This document shows positions 9,691 through 20,599 of a stretch of DNA of 64,000 nucleotides, piece by piece. The translations under genes were made by a program, and so were the position numbers. The notes below the pieces were generated by a model. It was not told the origin of the DNA, did no database searches, and was given only the letters and a program-made list of their open reading frames with translations. Source of the stretch: Ophiosphaerella korrae (Eukaryota > Ascomycota > Dothideomycetes > Pleosporales > Phaeosphaeriaceae); NCBI GenBank assembly GCA_028456385.1, contig JALNQF010000030.1, forward strand, positions 248,001 to 312,000, in the 5' to 3' direction. How positions within the stretch are numbered: position 1 is the stretch's first letter; each line of letters opens with the position of its first letter.

Positions 9691-10113
9691 CTATCCTGAA
9701 TCCTGGAAACCATACGCAATATCAGCCTTAATCTCCCTAGCCCTATCCTCGATCTGCTTTAAGCTTTTGTCCAAATTCTCAAAATCCTCTTTCGCAATCT
9801 GCTCCGCTCTCCAGCTTTTTCTGCCCGCGGTTTGATATAACTCCACAATATCCTTAATTTTAACACCTGTTGCGACTTCGCGGTAGGCGTCGATATCATG
9901 TTGTAGCATTTCTAACTCTGCCTTCAACGAGTCTGTTCCCGTTGCGCGATCAGTTGCCAGAAGGGCAGATCTAACTTGAAAGAACAGACGTGAAATAAGG
10001 TTCCATCGTGTGGCTATCCTGTCATAATGAGCAGGGAGAACTTGCCAGAATGTTGAGTCAAACAAATGAGTACGGCGAACTCGATGTGTTTTATCAAGAG
10101 TGTTAGATATCAT
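9691..10113 (-). CDS. Small helical protein of unknown function
   Basis: A 140-residue frame starts at ATG 10113. The C-terminal two thirds is rich in Glu, Lys, Ala and Leu in a heptad-like pattern (for example EDFENLDKSLKQIEDRAREI), predicting helical or coiled-coil structure. No signal peptide or membrane segment is seen. It converges with the P450 gene, with 111 bp between the two stops. I do not recognise the family. It could be a genuine lineage-specific gene; the composition is more protein-like than that of chance frames around it. Confidence 0.55.
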   Translation of the reverse strand: MISNTLDKTHRVRRTHLFDSTFWQVLPAHYDRIATRWNLISRLFFQVRSALLATDRATGTDSLKAELEMLQHDIDAYREVATGVKIKDIVELYQTAGRKSWRAEQIAKEDFENLDKSLKQIEDRAREIKADIAYGFQDSG

Positions 10114-11061
10114 GGTGATATTTTTTGAATTTTACGATTCTAGTGAGCTTTGAGTAACTAATGGTAAGGAGAGCTGGATCAAGGAGTAATAGATGATCTT
10201 GGAGCCTTATTTATGTACAATCACTCTTCTTAATGTGACAATCTCCTACCATGGGGAATGGAAGGTACCGCGAGGAATGAAAGACAAATTCACGAGCGTA
10301 ATTCACATCTTACTTGAAACAATAGGAGGGCATAATGCATGATTCTGAATATCTACTTAATTTGAACAAATTGTCAATAATTACCTCTCAGACGATTAGA
10401 GACATTCAATATGCGTATTGCAATTCTTGTCTATTCGCAAGTATTGTAAAACTGCACATTCCTTTGCAGCGTGTACATACTGTTCTACACTCAATCATCA
10501 ACGTTGGTTGATCATTGCTACTTTTCGGGGTTGTCTGGCGCAGTGGTGTAGAATTTTGTTCCTACAAGTATCGATCATGTCAAACCACTAAAGCTAATTC
10601 GAATGAATGACAAGATATTGTCTTGTTCACGTGACTCTAAATCGTCGATGGAACTCGTGATTGTAGCATGTGGCTATGTGGAAATGAAGTCGGTGTGACA
10701 CGACGACATGCCTCACGGCTTTTCAAAAACGTACTGAAATCTCCCGAGGTCGCCAAAGACTTGCTGGACACGAAAAAACCCATCTAGCACTTCATATACA
10801 TCGAACAGGTCCACAGCAGGAACCATACCATGACACGTGATGAGAGTTGTATTCCAAAGTCTTTGAAAGCATTTAATCGAGTTATAATGACTGATAGAGG
10901 ATTCAGCGACCATATTCAATCAAATATAAGAAACAAATACACCTCAGGCAAAAAACGCAAACCGTTGCCAAGCACTCCCATTCGCTCCCAATTCCGCCCC
11001 ACCCATTCATACAATCCCCATTCTCCATTCTCCAAATTGATCCAACACTTCGCCTCAAACT
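10114..11061. other. Intergenic, no gene seen
   Basis: AT-rich sequence without a supported gene. Short frames at 10713-10919 (minus) and 10830-11078 (plus) overlap each other and carry no domain. The distal part should contain the 3' flank of the small gene ending at 11062. Confidence 0.5.
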
Positions 11062-11292
11062 TCACCCTGAATTTGTGACTCCCTTCCCAGGACTTGCGAC
11101 AACCTTCTTCCCAGGAGCAACATGAATCGTAACATCAACTCCCCACTGCTTTGCCACCTCTTCAGCCACATTTGCGGCTTCCTGTTGCAGCGTCGCAGCT
11201 GCTGCCTGAAGCTTTTCGCCGAGCTGTGTGGTTTCGGAAGCCAGGTTTGAAAGCTCGGTTGAGAGCTTCAGCAGGTTGTCGATGGAAGTCAT
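11062..11292 (-). CDS. Small acidic/alanine-rich helical protein, unknown
   Basis: From ATG 11292 the frame encodes 76 residues beginning MTSIDNLLKLSTELSNLAS. An Ala/Glu/Gln-rich helix (about residues 25-45) follows, then a short beta-like tail, VDVTIHVAPGKKVVASPGKG. The open frame extends upstream to 11400, but the extra 36 residues are Thr/His/Pro-rich like a leader, so I prefer the internal ATG. The family is not recognised. It may encode a small cytosolic protein; no signal peptide is apparent. Confidence 0.5.
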   Translation of the reverse strand: MTSIDNLLKLSTELSNLASETTQLGEKLQAAAATLQQEAANVAEEVAKQWGVDVTIHVAPGKKVVASPGKGVTNSG

Positions 11293-11850
11293 AGTGGTGA
11301 TTTTGTGTGTGATTTTGTGTGACGTATATATGGTGAACGGATGAGTATTTGTAGAAATGTGTATAAGTTGTGGGTGTCCAGTTGGGAAGCCGGGGGGCAA
11401 ATGGGGTTATATGCGGGTGGTTATGGAAGGGTGGGCATGTTTGTATGGGCGGGAGAGGGTGTTTGAATGTTTGAATGGGGCGAATAAGCATCCGACACCG
11501 AAGTAACGAACCATGGGAGGAGTGCTGGCGAAGGGCACAAGCAAGACGATGATATTTCATTTGTGGATAGCATTCGAAGTGCTGGTTATTTTCAGCTTGA
11601 TGTGAAGCAATACATGTAGCTTTACGTACGTGTGAGTGTGTTGCAACGGTGTGACACTAAGGGTGGGCGGGTTCACGTTTTCCGCTACATGCAGCATGTT
11701 CTACCTTTCGCCCTCCAGACAGTAATGAAATCTGTCGTGTTGATTATCTTGCGTTAACGCAGCAATCCTTCCGAATACACACTCTTGGCCTCTCCAAACC
11801 GAACTGGTATGGTGTAATCGCTTAAGCGTTCTCCCAAGTTATCATGAGTC
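11293..11850. other. Promoter of the 76-residue gene and 3' flank of pICln
   Basis: A purine-rich leader lies immediately upstream of 11292 on the minus strand (a G-rich plus strand around 11390-11460). An open tail on the minus strand at 11754-11850 continues past the pICln stop in another frame and is not considered coding. Confidence 0.4.
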
Positions 11851-12670
11851 TCAACCAGTTCGATGGTATTTCCCTTCGTGCCCGTCGGACCCATTAATAC
11901 TGTTGGCGCCATCGTCTGCCTCGTCCCTGACCCTAATTGTTCCTGCACCTGGACCCAGTTCTTCACCACCAATGACCATACCCGCGAAATTGCCTTCGTC
12001 GTCGAGATATTCATCCATGTTCTCTGCAGTGATCCAGCCACTAGCGCCTGGAGCAGAATCATCTAAGATACCGTCGCCGTCCTCGTCATCGCTTGCGCCG
12101 GGGTCAGGGTGTAGATCGGCGCATGCATTCATTGCGCTAAATATATCCTTAATACATAAAGTGTCTGGACTGCTCGAGTAGTTCGGTGGCAAAACAGTAA
12201 GCTCGAGTGTGTGTATGTCGTCCTCCTCGTTGACTTCATCGGCGTCGTTCAGTGAGAGGCTCATGTAGAGGGCATCGATGGTCGACTTATACTTCATCGT
12301 AGCATGAAGACCAATAGAGGGGTAGGCTATGGAGACGCCAGTTGGAGAGGGGACTTTCTGAAAGAAAATAAGATTCCTGTATCTCGTTAGCATAGAACAT
12401 TATCGATGCGACGGGAGTTTCTTACTCTGAATTGACCCAAATGTCCACATCCTTGATTAGTGCATCATCGCCCTCGCTTGTTGAAGCGAACTTGACAAAA
12501 GCGACATCTTGCTGTAATTGTGAAGCTGGAATTGACAGAGTCACCCCGGAATAATGCGCATGCAAGACCGGTTTTGCGTCGAAAAAAGAGGCTGGTGTCT
12601 GCTCCTGGTGCTGCTGAAGTGGGGTGAAGCTGTTGGCCTCGGGTGCAGCGTCGAGGTGCAATATCGCCAT
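11851..12670 (-). CDS. pICln, methylosome / snRNP assembly chaperone
   Basis: Two exons (12670-12426 and 12376-11851; 49-bp intron) give 256 residues. The protein begins MAILHLDAAPEANSFTPL and has a PH-like fold with YPSIGLHATMKY, the block that follows the PH core in pICln. A long acidic tail rich in Asp/Glu and Gly follows, and the C-terminus is KYHRTG, comparable to the conserved KWRRT-type end of the family. In other eukaryotes pICln hands Sm proteins to the PRMT5 methylosome and blocks premature snRNP assembly in the cytoplasm. The frame could be extended to ATG 12823, but that extension is unlike the family. It is divergently paired with the WD40 gene at 12945, with 274 bp between start codons. 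Confidence 0.82.
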
Positions 12671-12944
12671 TTTGACGCCCAAATTTCGGCTATGGAGTTG
12701 AAATGACGCCCCGGAAGGCGAAAGGAGAGCTGCAATCGGCAATTCTTCGTGGTTGTTTGCAACTTGCCAGGCAGCTGTCGCAAAGGCAATAAAAGATAGG
12801 CCGAGGTTATACCGAGGCGTCATAGCTCCATGAACGTTTGGTGGGACAAAACCATCATTTCCATCGACTTATTAGGCAAGCCGGTTTCAAGATAGCCCAT
12901 CAGCCACTCTTGGAGATACTTCCAGAATGCCTTGAAACCCGACC

Positions 12945-13952
12945 ATGCCCGCCTTTCCCACGACCCCAATTGCCAAACTCACTGGCCACAATGGCATTGT
13001 CCACGCCGTTGCATACTCGTCTGGCTCGCAGTCGTACATTCTCACCGGCTCTTCCGATCGCACAATCCGCCTCTACAATCCTCAAAAGGCCCCGGTGTCG
13101 TCCGTTGTGCCTACGACGCCAAATGCACAACCACTTGGCCTCGTGAATAAGTACTCCGCCCACGGCTACGAGGTCCTAAGCATCGACGTAAACGCCGACA
13201 ACGATAAATTCGTGTCCACAGGCGGCGACAAGACTATTTTTCTGTGGGATGTCCAGACCGCACGTACGACCCGGCGCTTCTCGGGACACGTGGGACGCGT
13301 GAACCGCGGCGTCTTTGGCGGTGATGGAGACAGCGTTATCGCGTCAGGGAGTTTTGACGGCACGGTCAAGATCTGGGATGTCAGGTCTAACAACTACAAG
13401 CCTATCATGACGCTGGATGATGCCAAGGACAGTATAACCGACATCACCATACACGATGCGGAAATCATCGCTGCAAGCGTCGATGGAAGGGTGCGCTCCT
13501 ACGATCTCAGGACGGGTATGTGCCAAGTGGATGTTATTGGCTATCCGTGTACGAGTCTGGCGGTTACGAAGAAGGGAACAGAGGTGTTAGTCAGTTCGCT
13601 CGACGACACGATTCGACTCATGGATCGCACAGATGGACAGCTTTTGAAAGGGTATCGCGACGACGCGTATGTCAACAAAGATCTTCGCGTGCGAAGCACA
13701 TTAGGACTGAACGATAGCGTTGTGCTAAGTGGTAGCGATAACGGAATGGTTTTTGTGTGGGACATACTTGGTGGAGAGCACTTGCACCGATTCAAACACT
13801 CGGAAATGCGCGAAGTGAAGGGTAAAGAAGCATTAAATGGACGAGCGGGCAAGAAAGACGTTGTGGCTGCTGTTGCATTTTGCAACACACGGAGAGAGTG
13901 GGCCAGTGGTGGCGGTGATGGGAACGTGGTTGTCTGGGGGATGGAACGATGA
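12945..13952 (+). CDS. WD40 protein, WDR83/MORG1 type
   Basis: A 335-residue intronless frame folds as a seven-bladed WD40 propeller: LTGHNGIVHAVAYS, GGDKTIFLWDVQT, GSFDGTVKIWDVRS, SVDGRVRSYDLRTG, SLDDTIRLMDRTDG, GSDNGMVFVWDILGG and GGGDGNVVVWGM mark successive blades. Order, length and the YDLRTG blade match MORG1/WDR83, a scaffold that binds MAP-kinase modules in animals and is also found with spliceosomal complexes. It starts 274 bp from pICln in a divergent pair and ends 168 bp from the convergent NOB1 gene, so it sits among RNA-related genes. Confidence 0.85.
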   Translation: MPAFPTTPIAKLTGHNGIVHAVAYSSGSQSYILTGSSDRTIRLYNPQKAPVSSVVPTTPNAQPLGLVNKYSAHGYEVLSIDVNADNDKFVSTGGDKTIFLWDVQTARTTRRFSGHVGRVNRGVFGGDGDSVIASGSFDGTVKIWDVRSNNYKPIMTLDDAKDSITDITIHDAEIIAASVDGRVRSYDLRTGMCQVDVIGYPCTSLAVTKKGTEVLVSSLDDTIRLMDRTDGQLLKGYRDDAYVNKDLRVRSTLGLNDSVVLSGSDNGMVFVWDILGGEHLHRFKHSEMREVKGKEALNGRAGKKDVVAAVAFCNTRREWASGGGDGNVVVWGMER

Positions 13953-14120
13953 TGAAGACCATTGATGCTATAATGATACCCTATTTCTAACCAGCAATGT
14001 GCAATTCAATCTACTTCGCACCTCAACGCCGATGTAATGCACCTCGTTATGGCCTGAGCCAAATTATTCCTAGCGTGAAACCATCAATATCTAAGAACCT
14101 CCTCGCCAGACCCGACATGT

Positions 14121-15767
14121 TCACCTCCTCTTTTTACTATTCACATTCTTGCCTGCACCAACCTTTACCCTCCCACCAGCCCTCCCAGACCTATCCCCTG
14201 TCAAGATCCCAGGCAAATAATCATTATCCATAAGATCTCTCGCACCCTTCTTCCTCTTCTCCGTCTCAATCTGCTTCTGATACTCCTTCTGATCCTCCGT
14301 GAGTATCAAGTCCCGTCCCCAACCTCCCTGACCGCCCCCATGTCCACTCCACTTCCCATTCGCCGTGCCAGCAATCGGCTTTGGCACGCTGTACCTATCA
14401 CCGCGCTTGTTCCACTGGAAGTTCTTGGCAAGATGGATTTTGAACTCGCCTTTAGCGTTTGTGGAGCAAGAGACGCGACGTAGGGATGCGCCGCCGCAGC
14501 GAGGACAGAACTGTTTGTCGAGCTGTTTTACGACAAGGAAGCAGGCATGGCAGCGGAGTACTTTAGATGTGAGATTTTTGACCCGTTGCATGTTGGTCGA
14601 GAGGAGGTGAAGGTTCATTTGGAGAAGGACGTTTTGCATTGCAAAGTCGATAGTCATGGTTGCTACGTCCAGTTGGACGGGTTCTGAGGTGCGTGAGTTT
14701 GAAGTGAGGAGTGAGTCGGCGGCTTTACGGGCGTTGAGATTGGAGGGTGTGATCCAATCGCCGTCCGAATCGGAGTCGGAATCAGAAGTCGCGGGCGGAG
14801 AAGGCGGGGTGGATATGTTGAGTGAGGCGATGCCTTCAGAGAGATCCTTTGGGTTTGGTGCAGATTGCGGATCTTCATTGATAATTGGCTCGGTTGATAT
14901 TTGTTCGTCTATCTCTTTGTGCTCGCTGGTTTGTGGCTTCACAGGATTCATTGGTGCGGCTGCGCCATGGGCAGCAGGTTGTATGATCTCGGTATCCGTG
15001 GTACTTTTATCATTGCCAATAGGCTCTTCAGACTTCTCCTGTAATTCTGCAGCTTCAGAAGGATACTGGTTTTTTGAAGTTGCAATGTTCTTATCTTCGT
15101 GTATAATGAACTGTTGCTCGGCTACTTGTGCCCCATGACTGGGCTGCATGTATGTGTTCTGTGCTTCTACAACTGCTGAGTCTTGTGATATAGTCTCTCC
15201 AGTGGGTTTCTCTTCACGGCTTGTTCCTTCTGATAATTGTTCGGTCTCGCCTGTTACCATAGATCCTTGTTGCTGATCTTGCTCAGCTACTTGCTCCTCG
15301 ATCTCTGATTCGAGCACATCAGCTTCCTGCTTCTTTCCCTTACTTTTATTACCGGTTTCGTGCTCTTTGGTCTCCTCCTCTTCACCTGGCTTCAACTTAA
15401 CTGGCTGGTTGGGTGCCTCTCTCAAACCCCATGGTCCGCCATTCCTTTCGCAGTGTACTTCATATGCCAGCGCTAATATTCCCAGATCTTGTCTGCTCAA
15501 GGCTGAATGGTCGCCTGTCTTTTTGCTAAATGCGATTACAGCGTCATAACTGGCCGGGCTTGGGTTCTTTATTCTCAGAAAGGGCCTGAGCGTGGTTTCT
15601 AGGCGTGACCTTGTGGCCTCGTCACGGATCTCGGAGATGATGGCTGGCGTTGTCCAGACCTGCTCAGCAGAGTTGATAATGGTAGAAACAGAGACTGCGT
15701 TTTTGATCAAAGGTCCAGTATCCAGGATGAGGTCATGAATTGGTTTCGTGGGCTCAGGTCCTGCCAT
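14121..15767 (-). CDS. NOB1, 20S pre-rRNA D-site endonuclease
   Basis: The 548-residue frame from ATG 15767 has an N-terminal PIN nuclease domain (DLILDTGPLIKN, TTPAIISEIRDEATR, LSRQDLGILALAYE, with acidic metal-binding residues). A long, low-complexity Glu/Gln/Ser-rich insert follows (about residues 140-370), then a zinc ribbon with CHAC and CPRCGG and the conserved tail NFQWNKRGDRYSVPKPI. NOB1 makes the final cut that forms the 18S rRNA 3' end in cytoplasmic pre-40S particles. An upstream in-frame Met at 15836 exists, but MAGPEPTKPIHDLILDTG fits the family start. The acidic insert is longer than in yeast, as is usual in filamentous fungi. Confidence 0.95.
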   Translation of the reverse strand: MAGPEPTKPIHDLILDTGPLIKNAVSVSTIINSAEQVWTTPAIISEIRDEATRSRLETTLRPFLRIKNPSPASYDAVIAFSKKTGDHSALSRQDLGILALAYEVHCERNGGPWGLREAPNQPVKLKPGEEEETKEHETGNKSKGKKQEADVLESEIEEQVAEQDQQQGSMVTGETEQLSEGTSREEKPTGETISQDSAVVEAQNTYMQPSHGAQVAEQQFIIHEDKNIATSKNQYPSEAAELQEKSEEPIGNDKSTTDTEIIQPAAHGAAAPMNPVKPQTSEHKEIDEQISTEPIINEDPQSAPNPKDLSEGIASLNISTPPSPPATSDSDSDSDGDWITPSNLNARKAADSLLTSNSRTSEPVQLDVATMTIDFAMQNVLLQMNLHLLSTNMQRVKNLTSKVLRCHACFLVVKQLDKQFCPRCGGASLRRVSCSTNAKGEFKIHLAKNFQWNKRGDRYSVPKPIAGTANGKWSGHGGGQGGWGRDLILTEDQKEYQKQIETEKRKKGARDLMDNDYLPGILTGDRSGRAGGRVKVGAGKNVNSKKRR

Positions 15768-18700
15768 ATTGGAACTTATGCTGTAGACCTCTGAAAATTT
15801 GAGCCGGGCGAGATCACACCGACGGCAGCTAATCAATTATGCGCAGCCTGAAGAATATGCAGGCCGTAATTAGGATGGTCCGTCGTGGTGTTGCTTGCAC
15901 GAAATTTCACAGTGGGGTGCCGTTGGCGAACCAAATTTTGTGCAGCGACTGCCGAGCTCTGATTGGCCACAGTCTATCTACTCTTCAATCTACGGTTAGG
16001 TACGTACCGCTCAATGATCTTTCCGCCTTAGCTCCCGCAGTCTTCTTTCAACTTCAGGTGTTCATGCTTGACACTTGGGTACCCTCTGATATCTTGTTGC
16101 AACCTAGGCTATTCGCTATGGCCTTCTATGTCTGATGCCATTCCCTGCCACTTAGCCCCAAGCTCACTTGCTCATCACACCACACCTGAGAGGCAGCTGC
16201 CACCCCTGGCTGCGCCTCTCAATAACCCTGGTCGCGTGACATGACTTTACGAGTCACGAATGTGATGGGCGTCTAGATTCCTCGTCGTACGGGCTGTTCA
16301 CCACCCAGCCCGCGACGATCAATGGGTTCGAGAGCGCGCCAACGCGGGCAACAGCCACCATTGCCACCTTTGGTGACCGGACTGCTCCATTGCCTCAGTA
16401 GCGATTGACGGGTATTCCAAGAGGATATGACCCGCTCTACTTAGTATTCAGTCCGCACACCTTCTGCAGGCTGAGAGACGTGTGTTCTTCCTCTTATGGC
16501 ATCACTATCCGCGAGACCGTGGGAAGGTTTATTGGTGCTTGCCGGGCTCGTGCCGGCGTTGACTTTCGGCCGCACTTTCGCACCAAACTGGAAAGTCAAA
16601 TGTCCCCATGAATACGGAGCAAACGCCACACGGGCTAAATGGACTCTCGCATGTACTTTCGAATGTAGACGAGTACGACGAGCCTAGAACCCACCACCAG
16701 TCACGCTTGCTACCGCAACCTCTAGCACGGGTGAAGGATGTACATATGCACTTCACCTGGTGTTGATGGATGTGCTGACCATTGCCACGCTTGAACGTAG
16801 CTTTAGCCAATCGGTATGTGACAGTCGATGACGAAGGAGGGAAGGACCAATCTTATGGGCGGCCGTTTCGACCTGCAACCAGGGCGTCAACCTGCCCTAT
16901 CGCTACAAGTCTCCTGGCGCAGGATAACCGGCAATCTATCTCTTAATTCAGGCTCTTATCAATGATCCATATGTTTGGACGACTGTGGTCAAGCACTAAC
17001 TAACGGGAGGCTAGGCCGTTAGACCTGCTCATCGTTGAGCGCACCATTGTCACACCCTTCTCGGGTTGCTATTTTTCTGGTTGTCCTCTCTTATCGTTTC
17101 GGCGCATAGAAGACGGGGGACCGAGATGCGGCAGCAGAGATTTTATCTTGGCTGATTCTCTTACGCAACGAAGCGATCGGATAGACGCCAACGTGCATCA
17201 TCTCTCGATGCGGGGTCGAGGTCGAGGCCGGACGCTATCCTAGCTGGCCCCCTCGCGGATAGAGAAGCCCTAGGGGATGGGGATGAGGATGGTGGTCGAC
17301 TAATGGACGTGCTCCTTCGTCTGAGTGGCCAAGAATGGTGCTTCGCTTCCAAGACTTATTCGACCAGCGAGTGCCCGCATGACCTTCGATTCTAGTGAAG
17401 TGCTGCTTTTGCCATCAGCAGTGGGGCCGGTGAGAAGTTCGTCAATACCGTTGCGTGTCCAAGTAGGCTAAGAGGGACGCAGGGGTCGCTTTCCGGTGAA
17501 CGTTGTGAGTTGTGATGCAGCAAGCTTTCAACCCTAACAAGACCGCGGACCCAGTGCCTCCAGATTGCGTCAGGGAAGAGCAGCCGCGGAGGCCGTGCTC
17601 TCCCATTAGTGGCATTTGCTCCCGAAGGCGTGGCATGCCTGCCTATGTGAACGAATGCGGCTCGTCTGGAAGAGTATGGGGGAACGAAGTAAGGCAAAAA
17701 AGGCGACCAGGCAATCGTCCTTCATGGTGCAGCCTCCCTAGTTCAGTTAGCTCATCTTGGGCGTCTACTTAACCCACATGCTCCCTCAGGCTTTTCGCCG
17801 GATTCTTTGTGACGAATTTCGAATCCAGGATGAACTACTTACTAATGCTTTCCTCTAGCCGCCAAAGGGGGCAGCTCCGTCAACCAGCTTTGGCCCTCAA
17901 TCGATCTGATAAGCGCCCATCATCTTCAATCAGCATTCAGAACGCCAATTCGTTTGCTTTTAACCTCTCTTGACCGAGCAGAGCCGCATCCTTCCAGCCA
18001 GCCTACGTGGATGCACATGCAGGTGTTATTGCGGCAACCGAACAACCATGCAACAGGCTATCGCAACGCCGACAATGACAATCTCCCTCGTCTCGCGAAA
18101 TGCCGTTTGTGAGTGGAATAAATCAAGTACACTTCTTGGCGCAGCACGACGCATCGCCAGCCCCACGGCGGTAGTCGACGCCGCCGTCGAGTATTCCACC
18201 AACGATACGAGACCCGCGGAGTCAACTGGCTCTCGAGCAACATGACCTCCAAGCCAAAGCCATACGCCTAGCCCTTTCGTTCGCGGAACGTTGACTCCGT
18301 TCCCCTGCACAAGCAGTCTGTGGCAGATGACGGATGTATTGGCGCTTCCTTTAAACAGGACCCCGCCTGATCCTCTAACCAGGCTTTGCCACCTCTCTTG
18401 GTTGGTCAAGGATGGCGGGCCTGTCTCATGCAGCTATGAAGCCTAAGTTCCGATTCCGCCGGCGAGGAGCAGTACTATTAGTCAATCACATCAGTACAGG
18501 CAAAGCGGCGAGAGTAGCCACACACATGGTGGCCACCATCCCACCCACCAAACATCGCATTATCAAACGCAAGCACCCTCAGAGGATCCATCATCGGGTC
18601 AGTCGAACATATCCCGACGCTGTCCTCCACCATCATCCCATCCGCCCGAACAACCGGTACGGCTACATAGCAATAAGGAAACATGGCCCGAAGCTTGCAG

Positions 18701-19117
18701 TGTTATAAAGTTAGCGGGGCATTGGACCTTCGCTCGATCCTATCACGTAGGCGTGCACTCCGCGCATACTCGGGCAGCCATGCTTTGTCTACAGCACCAT
18801 CGGCTTATCAGGAGCTGCCTCCCTGCGGTCCACCCGCACATTGACAACTGGCTTCGAGTCGCATGACCATCCGACCAGGATTTCTTCCCCAATCAGCTAC
18901 CAGCAAGCAGAGCCGCATAGCATTTTGAAAGATAAAGCACGGTGAGAATGAGGGGTTTGTGAGCAATCCGGGGCCGGGCAGGTGCATCCTCGGCGATTAC
19001 AGTACACCACCTACTTATTGCAAAGCACTCGCATGAAATTGCTTGGCGATTGAGCAATGGCCTTGGTCTGCTTCCCGTTCCAGCTAAGATATCTTGGTTT
19101 GACTTACCCCGTGATAG
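15768..19117. other. 3.3-kb gene-poor stretch
   Basis: Base composition stays around 50% GC, unlike the AT-rich repeat zones, but I see no reading frame with a recognisable domain on either strand. Frames of 60-130 codons (for example 17970-18245 plus, 18026-18409 minus, 18412-18708 plus) overlap in opposite directions and lack domain or codon signals. The stretch may contain upstream exons of the candidate gene at 19118-19888, a long non-coding transcript, or old decayed sequence. No tRNA was recognised. Confidence 0.45.
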
Positions 19118-19888
19118 CCGCCGTACATCTTCAAAGTAGACGAACTACGCGAAAACCCAAGTATCGTACCGTCGACCACCGCCCAAGGCTATTGGCTACC
19201 TTCTATCCACCGAGGCTTTAACTATAGATCTCAAGAGGGTGTGACCGGCACCTATTGGCTCTGCAAAGGATCTGAGATTAACCTGCTACCCGCTAGTAGC
19301 TTGACTCAGCCGTTGAACCACTTTAAAACATTTTCGGTCTTCTACTGTTCTGGCCTTGGGTTCTGGGTGCTACAAGGAGACGGAACTGCCCCAGGTGCGG
19401 GTGAAGCGTGGCACCCTCTCCGCTTTGAGAATGGAGCAACCGACAGATCATCGTATCTGACTACGGCTGGGACTGCAGACACTTTGGATCGAATGCGTCG
19501 GGATCAGCGATGGCCTCACATGTTACTGCCGAATATTTACCATGGGCCAGAGACCAGTTCCCCAAATGAAGGCGGTTTGCGCGGAGACCTCCCCATTTTT
19601 CTGGCTTTGGTAGCCATGTCCATGCAACCGGACAGCCTTAGTACCTATATACCGTGGATGTTTTCGGGTTCGAGATGGCAGCCGCAGCACGGCCTTCCAA
19701 ACGGATGTAAGTACGCCCCCGCCATTTCACAATACCCCTAACCACCCCCTAACCACCCCTCAGGGACGCATAAACGAGGCGTCGTAGTAGACGTCTACAC
19801 CTGCCCATCGAACCTCGCTGCCAACGGCTCCACCCGTCAAGACCTACTTGCTCTCGAAAGCGGCGCCTGGGGCTACTACTACCGCTAG
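19118..19888 (+). CDS. Candidate 3' part of an unidentified spliced gene
   Basis: An open frame of about 590 bp runs from 19118, just after an acceptor-like GTGATAG, to a strong donor GTAAGT at 19707. A 57-bp intron with CTAACC and CCTCAG ends at 19763. The next exon continues in frame for 41 codons (WTHKRGVVVDVYTCPSN to ESGAWGYYYR) and stops at 19888. An open frame of this length together with a well-formed in-frame intron is unlikely by chance. No suitable start codon lies in the first exon, so at least one upstream exon is missing. The residues look protein-like (YWLPSIHRGFNYRSQ, LPNIYHGPETSSP), but I do not recognise the family. It could also be a degenerate gene. Confidence 0.35.
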
Positions 19889-20599
19889 GCATAAGCCTAG
19901 ACGTCGAGGCTCCCATGCCGCCAAGCCGCGGCCCGCTTCCCGTCCCATCCCGTTTCTTCTTGCGCAATATACGTTATACGACTTTTCTTTGTTCCCAGAG
20001 TGCTAAATACGTATCTTACCGTCATCCGTGGTGAGTTTTACAAGGTTTGGGGGCTGGTGTGATGCTTGTGTTGCGGTTCTTAGCTAGATTGACTGATGGG
20101 GAAGGTTTGATAGGAATTAATGCTACACGTCTTTTGCTGGTACGTGGATTGCTCGATGTGATGAGATTGAGACTCGTGGTTCGCTTTGCGGTCTTAAGAG
20201 CTGGTTTAAGCTAAGATTAGACGTTGGGATTGCTTAGAGGAGTGGAGTACGTTTGAGTTGGGGACCTACATGAATGATTAAAATATTGAGTGCAACTGAT
20301 TGGAAGTTAAGGGCAATAAACGAACAGCGAGCGCTGAAATGGACAATCTACATGCCATGAAGGTGAGACTGTATGCCCCCAAACGAAAAGGCGCCATGAG
20401 CAAGTATATTGAGGCAAGATATTTACACTTGTCTAGACATATATATACAATACATAATACATCATAATCTATCCCATAACCCATTTTCCCCCATAAAAAG
20501 AACGCCCAAAGCATTGCAAAGGACTGGCAATGCGCCACATGATATCCATACGCCCAACCATCTCCTCCCCGCCCCCCTCCTCCTCCTCCTCCTCCTACC
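19889..20599. other. Intergenic with TIM22 3' flank
   Basis: No supported gene. The minus-strand frame that covers 20278-20712 is mostly 3' flank of TIM22 plus its last codons in another frame. A run of CCTCCT triplets lies near 20575-20600. Confidence 0.5.

Noticed and set aside
18026..18409. 127-codon minus-strand frame in the gene-poor stretch
   Set aside because: Overlaps opposite frames of similar length and has no motif; the composition gives no support.
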